The notes beneath the pieces were generated by a model. It did no database searches. It saw only the letters and a list, made by a program, of their open reading frames with translations, and was not told where the DNA came from. DNA of 12,489 nucleotides from Saccoglossus kowalevskii (Eukaryota; Hemichordata; Enteropneusta; Harrimaniidae). Below, piece after piece: positions 8,307 through 12,489 of this stretch (its first letter is position 1; each line of letters begins with the position of its first letter). The stretch spans positions 107,491 through 119,979 of the forward strand of contig NW_003135832.1 of the NCBI RefSeq assembly GCF_000003605.2. The letters are read 5' to 3'. Made by a program: the position numbers and the translations under genes.

Positions 8307-8554
8307 CACAACTGAACGCAACTCTGTCCATTGCTGTCCTGTTTATTATTATCAATGGGTTCATTTTTTTCCCAGGCTTGGAAATCGTGGCACTGTTCGT
8401 GCACCCACGACAAATTTCAGGTTGTATTTTATGTCTGGATGTTTTGGGATCACTAGCATCATGTAGACCAATCCAGAATCCGTTGTTATTACAAACGCTA
8501 TCGTCGGCTTGCGCACGGATCAATTTTCGTATTTCTTAGTGAGTTTTCTTCTTG
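8307..8554 (-). pseudogene. CTLD exon A, central part of the lectin fold, frame-disrupted
   Basis: The donor TGTG|GTAAGT (exon end 8307) is consensus. Reading from the 5' side, frame 1 has a TAA at 8538-8536, then EIRKLIRAQADDSVC and GFWIGLHDASDP. A second frame best shows the next strand (KYNLKFV). The third frame carries WVHEQCHDFQAWEKNEP and QSCVQLW up to the donor. So the helix, the WIGL strand and the long-loop/EPN region are all recognisable but in different frames. KFV to WVHEQC fits a single extra base. No good acceptor is visible at the 5' side, and homology to the dispersed repeat begins at 8555, directly at the end of the readable exon. The stop may be inside the exon or in intron sequence if a weak AG at 8536-8535 is used. 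Confidence 0.8.
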
Positions 8555-9095
8555 TCAAGGTTATTGTTGTCAATATATTGGATTATATTTGTTTATTGTA
8601 GTTGTAGTTGACAATAAGGTTTTAAAAACCTTGAACGCCATATTTTTACAACATATTGTACTTTTTGATGATTTCGTTTTAATTTTTGGCTCGCATGAAA
8701 ATAATTTTCCATTAGCTGCTGGTCCACAATTCTGAAATTTAATATTGGAAAATTCCGTGAAGTTATTTTCTATATGGTGAAAAAAAATCTTCTATGCCGT
8801 CCACATGCATAGGAAATCAAATGTATCATAAAAAACATATTTCGTATTTCTATTCGTAACTTAAAATCGAATACATAATACCTCGTTCTACAAACCTAAA
8901 TTAAACTTTTTCAGTGTACTTGTAAATCATTTTCAGACTAAACAATATAACAGAAAGCCATTTGTTCCTTACTTTTGTAGGAACAAGTAATACACATATT
9001 TCGTTGAATTACGCAGATAGTATTGGCTTAAACAGAAAGTTGTTCATGCCATACAGAATTGAAAATAGCTAGCTGAAGAGTAGTTTTCATGTAAT
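8555..9095 (+). repeat. Dispersed repeat, copy 2, with an extra 177 bp
   Basis: Homologous to 1439-1835 in the same orientation. It begins with an 80 bp imperfect palindrome (8555-8634, TCAAGGTT to AACCTTGA). After CAAATG (8823) it carries about 177 bp absent from copy 1, then resumes at TCGTTGAA (9001) and continues through CAGAATTGAAAATA. It directly abuts CTLD exon A. Confidence 0.75.
8824..9000. mobile_element. Insertion inside repeat copy 2
   Basis: This segment interrupts the alignment of the two repeat copies. The 10-mer ACATATTTCG occurs near its left end (8835-8844) and across its right end (8994-9003), possibly a target duplication. Part of it (from AATACATAAT near 8870) resembles 9678-9770, so it is itself a repeated element. 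Deletion from copy 1 is the alternative. Confidence 0.4.
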
Positions 9096-9138
9096 AATGT
9101 TCACCGCAAAAATATGTATGTTACCCGCACATCCGAAA

Positions 9139-9364
9139 TATATTTAAGATAGCTAAGGATGCAATGTTAACGGAATAATACATATTTTCAGCATTATTGT
9201 TCGATACTGTATTTTCCACGCGCTTTTAATTATTGCGCCCTCAATAATGATAACCAGGCATTGATCGATGTTATTAAAGGAACATATGTTTAAGACAGTT
9301 AAGGATGCATTATGAACGAAAACATACGTGTTTTAAACATTATTCTTCGGTCATCCGTACTGTA
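9139..9364. repeat. Diverged tandem duplication
   Basis: Unit 1 (about 9139-9211) and unit 2 (about 9285-9364) share TTTAAGA-AG-TAAGGATGCA, then a CATTATT core and an ATACTGTA/GTACTGTA end in the same order. Between them lies a small hairpin, ATTATTG-CGCCCT-CAATAAT. They are probably old repeats. No ORF is present. Confidence 0.4.
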
Positions 9365-9365
9365 G

Positions 9366-9677
9366 ACCAGCACGGACTATGACAATATCAAAACTAATAC
9401 TTTTCTATTTGCATGCGGCACATTAGTATTTGTTACATGGAAAATCTAGTGTGTGTACCAAAATAACAATGGTATTAGAGAATTGTTATTGATTCAAACT
9501 CAGATATGTACTAGAACAGCGTTTTTTAGTCAGAATAAATCAGTACAATGTTTTTATCAATATGCTGTATCAAATAATACTAACATGACATGTACTCCTA
9601 CATGAATTCAGACCATCTCACCGAATAATCTATAATCTTTCGTCTATCAATTTGTAGCAAATAAAAAACAATGAATT
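9366..9677. other. Intergenic, no gene seen
   Basis: AT-rich, with one isolated octamer in inverted orientation at 9407-9414. No exon or RNA gene was recognised. Confidence 0.5.
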
Positions 9678-9770
9678 AAATACATAATGTCTCGTTTGAT
9701 AAACCTAACATCAACAATCAATTTTATGAGTTTACTTTTTTTAGTAGTCAAAACACTATAAAGGAACTCG
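9678..9770 (+). repeat. Second copy of the element inserted at 8824-9000
   Basis: Starts AATACATAATGTCTCGTTTG and matches AATACATAATACCTCGTTCT at about 8870. It continues through AAACCTAA and a later AAACACTATAA against AAACAATATAA. Identity is low to moderate by eye. Confidence 0.4.
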
Positions 9771-9889
9771 TCAGAATCATTGTATTACTTTATAAATTTA
9801 CTTGACAGGTGTGTTTTTTTGCAAGTAAAACTAGTGTTTACAGAAGTGCTTGTAGTATTCAACAACTAGTCTCTCTCAGAAATTGCGTG

Positions 9890-10080
9890 GTCGCCTGTGG
9901 CGCAAGGGTGCAGTGTAATGCAAGACTCCATTCCTAGGTAGTCAAAACATTTTAATCTGTTCTTGGTATAGGATTGCAACAATAAAAATGTGGCTTCTCC
10001 GACCAACGCATCCATACGGCCTGGTCCTGTAGTTAAAGCTTGAGGGTTGTCACCTGCGCACGCTCGGGAGTCCCAAGCGA
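9890..10080 (+). repeat. Possible tRNA-derived (SINE-like) remnants
   Basis: Two pieces resemble polymerase III promoter parts. TGTGGCGCAAGGGTGCAG (9897-9914) resembles an A box. A run from 10023 (GGTCCTGTAGTTAAAGC, then GGGTTGTCACC and CTCGGGAGTCCC) looks like a decayed tRNA order of D arm, anticodon arm and T arm, with the T loop partly lost. No cloverleaf closes, so this is not a functional tRNA. Confidence 0.2.
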
Positions 10081-10113
10081 TGATAATAACACACTTTAAA
10101 AACGCAAAGGCTT

Positions 10114-10317
10114 ATGGTTAGACTATTGTTTGTAAACAATGACACGCTATGGCCATCTGATGCATGCCCAGGTGACGACTCCTCCGCTTTAACAGTTGAA
10201 ATAGAACGAAGGTTTTGTAGAAACCGTTCCACGTATTTAGAACAAAAATGTGATAGTAGTACAGATAGTACAGCGGAAGTATCGACCGACGCGCAGCCAT
10301 GTTTGTTTTTATTATAA
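10114..10317 (+). CDS. Small ORF, 67 residues, weak candidate
   Basis: True ATG at 10114, TAA at 10315-10317. It begins MVRLLFVNNDTLWPSDACPG and is acidic and Ser/Thr-rich, with four Cys (DACPG, RRFCRN, EQKCDS, AQPCLF). Base composition is higher in GC than the flanks. There is no TATA box, acceptor or donor with good context, and two minus-strand frames are also open here. It may be a chance ORF or a lone exon. Confidence 0.15.
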   Translation: MVRLLFVNNDTLWPSDACPGDDSSALTVEIERRFCRNRSTYLEQKCDSSTDSTAEVSTDAQPCLFLL

Positions 10318-11157
10318 GAGGACGCTTACTCCCGTAATCATTCTATGTTTGGAATTCGCATTTCCTAATATGGTAGGTGAATATACCCTGTAAAATACCG
10401 CTTAATTACGGTGCGCACTGAAACTAATGGCGTTACGGTGACAGATGTATATTAATATAATTCATGCGTGTTCAGCTTGTTTCACCTACGTCACGTTTAC
10501 ATAATTAGAATATACATTATATCTAAGCAATACATATATATTCTTAGTCACGCGTGACTCCGAGAAAAAAAATAATCGTTTGATTTAGATTTTATAAACA
10601 GATGGAATTATAGCGATTGGAACTTTGGCACTTTTCATAAACCGTTAATATGTTTGTTTACGTGAGCGTTATAATATCGGTCAAATATAGTAGTCGGAAT
10701 GTAATTATGATGTTACAGCCGGTAAATATAATTTTAATGTCGTAAAATCGGTTCGAAAGTAGATCAGGTACATATATACAACCTGTACATATATACAACA
10801 TATATGGTTCAATACCTACATAAAACACAATTATGTCATATGCATAGATCACGACATTGAAGAAAAAACACGAATATTGATAACTATCAATGTGTTCTTA
10901 GTCATACGATTAACACGACCAGGTTCGAGACTACATTAAACAAGTGACTGCCAAATTTGCATTCTTCACTCTGATGTGGAAATAACTATTTACATAATCT
11001 TATTGATATTTATACAATTTCAACTCATTTAACTTTAACTGTAAGTGTTAACACGAAGTAAAAGAACGGAAAAATACATATGCATGTGGCGCCATAGGTT
11101 TATTACAACACAACCTCATTTTATTTAAAAGCTTGTTATCAGACGGGTAGGTATTAC
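10318..11157. other. Intergenic, no gene seen
   Basis: AT-rich, with a short direct repeat (TACATATATACAAC twice, about 10770-10800) and an isolated inverted octamer at 10955-10962. No coding or RNA feature was recognised. Confidence 0.5.
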
Positions 11158-11341
11158 CTCTCGCAGCCGTTTGAGATTCGGCAGTACTGAATGGCATTGG
11201 TTCAAATCGAACGCCATTTGTCGCATTGCATTCTGGGAAGAATGATAAAACACGAGAAATGTAGATGTGGTCGGGTGTGGCAGTCGTGGTAGTTTTTGTC
11301 ACGCAGTCGATAAATTCCATACTGAACATTTGTGAACGCAA
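11158..11341 (-). CDS. Candidate internal exon, family not recognised
   Basis: On the minus strand an acceptor (ACATTTGTGTGCAG, AG at 11343-11342) and a donor (GCGAGAG|GTAATA, GT at 11157-11156) bracket 184 nt that are open in one frame (61 codons plus one base). The peptide contains MEFIDCVTKTTTTATPDHIY, SFFPECNATNGVRFEPMPF and AESQTAAR. It has two Cys, an N-glycosylation sequon (NAT) and a Thr-rich stretch, which would suit an extracellular protein. Composition is more GC-rich than the flanks. I found no partner exons and do not recognise a domain. It lies upstream of the CTLD remnant on the same strand, but nothing ties them together. Confidence 0.35.
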
Positions 11342-11933
11342 CTGCACACAAATGTTATGCTAATATGGGATGCGTCGGTGCGTGTTGAGTGTGTGGCGGG
11401 TTAACTCATACCATTCATCCAGGTTAAGTGTGATTTCCAACCCTAAGCAACAAGTAAACACATGAGGTCGACTGACGTGTGTGTATATTAATATGAAAAA
11501 GTAAGAATGCACATTGATACAAAATATACTGCACTCATCGTTGTTTGTTAACTAATAATTCATTATAATAAATCTATTTGACTGATGTACTAATTTACAA
11601 TGGCGGCTTACAAGTTATGTACATTCATATAGCTCAGTCAGTTCACAAAGTTATGTACTGTTACTATAGCGATTACATTCTGCATATGAATAAAATCATG
11701 ACAATTTACACTCTGCATAATTACAAACATACATATGTTGATTATAGTTACTGATTTATTAAGCGCTTACTTAAGTTAGAGATGCAGGTTCGTGGTATGA
11801 TTTTTTTTCTTTTTCTTTCCCAGACAGTCTTGGCTAGATAGTGTTTTAACATTTCGGAGTATTGTCATTCTTGGAACATACTCAAAAAATCAATTTTAAA
11901 ATATAGGGAACCGAGGCACGCGTATGTTATAAA
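11342..11933. other. Intergenic, no gene seen
   Basis: AT-rich sequence with no splice-supported exon, repeat or RNA gene that I can recognise. Confidence 0.5.
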
Positions 11934-12029
11934 ATGATTGCTGGCCTCAGTTACGGAGCAGCCGGTGTGCGACTAGCAAACTACGAAAACAGACAAGACA
12001 TAGACGCTTCCAGCATGCAAGCGGAATGA
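11934..12029 (+). CDS. Very small ORF, 31 residues, weak candidate
   Basis: ATG at 11934 with A at -3, TGA at 12027-12029. It starts MIAGLSYGAAGVRLANYENR and looks compositionally protein-like, with higher GC than the surrounding sequence. It is far too short to judge. It could be a first or last exon or chance. Confidence 0.12.
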   Translation: MIAGLSYGAAGVRLANYENRQDIDASSMQAE

Positions 12030-12489
12030 AACAAAACATACACTTGTAACTGATAAGTAAACTTTTTCAACCTTAAATAAATTGATTTTTCATTTATTTT
12101 CATGTAGGAGGTAGCGTCGATCGGGCGATTTAATTTTCGCGCAAAACAATGCCACAATTTCTTTTGTTGTCTTGGTGCATAGATTTCAAGTATTTTCGAA
12201 TTGTGTGGGCGAAACTAAAAAATGTTTCCACACATTTTAACTCCAACGGCATTTTAAAACTGAAGTAAACATTTTTCGTTTCGCTGTAACGATTATCGTG
12301 CTGATAGAATTGCGATGCAATGGACAAACAACACAGCTGTTGCTGTCATCGCTAACTTCTCAGTGTCAAAATACACAAACATAAAAAGCTTGGTTAATTA
12401 AAAATAAAAAAAATACCCTGGAAAATACCGAAAAATCGGCAATGAGATGCTGTTTTTAAACACCGCGGGAAAAATCATGCACTCTGCGA
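12030..12489. other. Intergenic, no gene seen
   Basis: Contains two E2F-like sites (TTTTCGCGCAAAA at 12134-12146 and GCGGGAAA at 12465-12472) and the motif TACCCTGGAAAATACCG (12414-12430), which recurs with one change at 10384-10400. No exon is supported. Confidence 0.4.

Larger units (their letters stand above)
7683..8554 (-). pseudogene. C-type lectin-like domain gene, 3' part, with a disrupted central exon
   Basis: Three exons in order on the minus strand (8554-8307, 8054-7975, 7753-7722 plus 3' UTR) encode the second half of a CTLD, the calcium- or ligand-binding fold of secreted and membrane lectins. Landmarks in order are FWIGLHD, WVHEQC, FQAWEKNEP, CVQLW, NFDDEYC and GYVCQFED. Splice phases agree at both junctions (phase 2, then phase 1). 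The canonical EPN sugar motif reads EPI and the usual WND reads FDD, so classic calcium-dependent mannose binding is doubtful. The central exon needs at least one frameshift to read through and has an in-frame TAA near its start. Sequence above 8554 is the dispersed repeat, and no N-terminal CTLD exon or signal peptide was found beyond it. I therefore favour a pseudogene over a working gene. Unpolished assembly indels are the main alternative. Confidence 0.7.

Noticed and set aside
8258-8539. 93-codon plus-strand ORF over CTLD exon A
   Set aside because: It lies antisense to an exon with clear lectin motifs on the minus strand, so it is a shadow frame.
11200-11225. tRNA B-box-like GGTTCAAATCG
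   Set aside because: No T-stem pairing and no A box at the right distance. It also lies inside the candidate exon.
11222-11239. ZNF143/SBS-like site (TTCCCAGAATGCAATGCG on the minus strand)
   Set aside because: A close match to the degenerate consensus, but it is alone and inside an open candidate exon, so probably coincidental.
12134-12472. Two E2F-like sites (TTTTCGCGCAAAA, GCGGGAAA)
   Set aside because: No promoter or exon is visible nearby. Two short motifs over 340 bp are weak evidence.

Overview
The window looks like nuclear DNA from an animal, most likely a marine invertebrate. It is AT-rich and holds GT-AG introns, TATA-box promoters, an AATAAA polyadenylation signal, two long microsatellites and dispersed diverged repeats. 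It also carries a C-type lectin-like domain (CTLD) gene of the kind that is heavily duplicated in invertebrate deuterostomes and molluscs. I cannot name the species. No bacterial-style gene layout, rRNA, convincing tRNA or CRISPR array is present.

Layout. (1) 1-1310, minus strand: the 5' end of a secreted-protein gene. It has a TATA box at 1309-1301, a short non-coding exon 1, a 0.8 kb intron, and exon 2 with the ATG, a signal peptide and a donor. The rest lies left of the window, and intron 2 holds a 138 bp (AAAT)n tract. (2) 1439-1835: first copy of a dispersed repeat that begins with an 80 bp imperfect palindrome. (3) 2189-5723: a region with no clear intact gene but ten perfect ATGCAAAT octamers, a GC-elevated Cys-rich ORF remnant (2619-3184), two plus-strand TATA boxes (3176, 4938) and a small ORF (5080-5244) that starts at the first ATG after the second TATA box. 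(4) 6336-6421: (CA)43. (5) 6821-7010: a 73 bp-arm inverted repeat. (6) 7683-8554, minus strand: the 3' part of a CTLD gene. The two terminal exons splice perfectly, but the central CTLD exon carries frameshifts and an upstream stop, and is cut off by the second copy of the dispersed repeat (8555-9095). (7) 9100-12489: mostly repeat remnants and unannotatable sequence, with one candidate minus-strand exon (11158-11341) and two weak small ORFs.

How it fits together. The two minus-strand genes (signal-peptide gene on the left, CTLD gene on the right) could be members of one secreted lectin cluster. Only the CTLD gene shows the domain, so that link is inference. The least explained signals are the octamer cluster around the TATA boxes and the long hairpin. 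All assignments were made by eye; no homology search was run.
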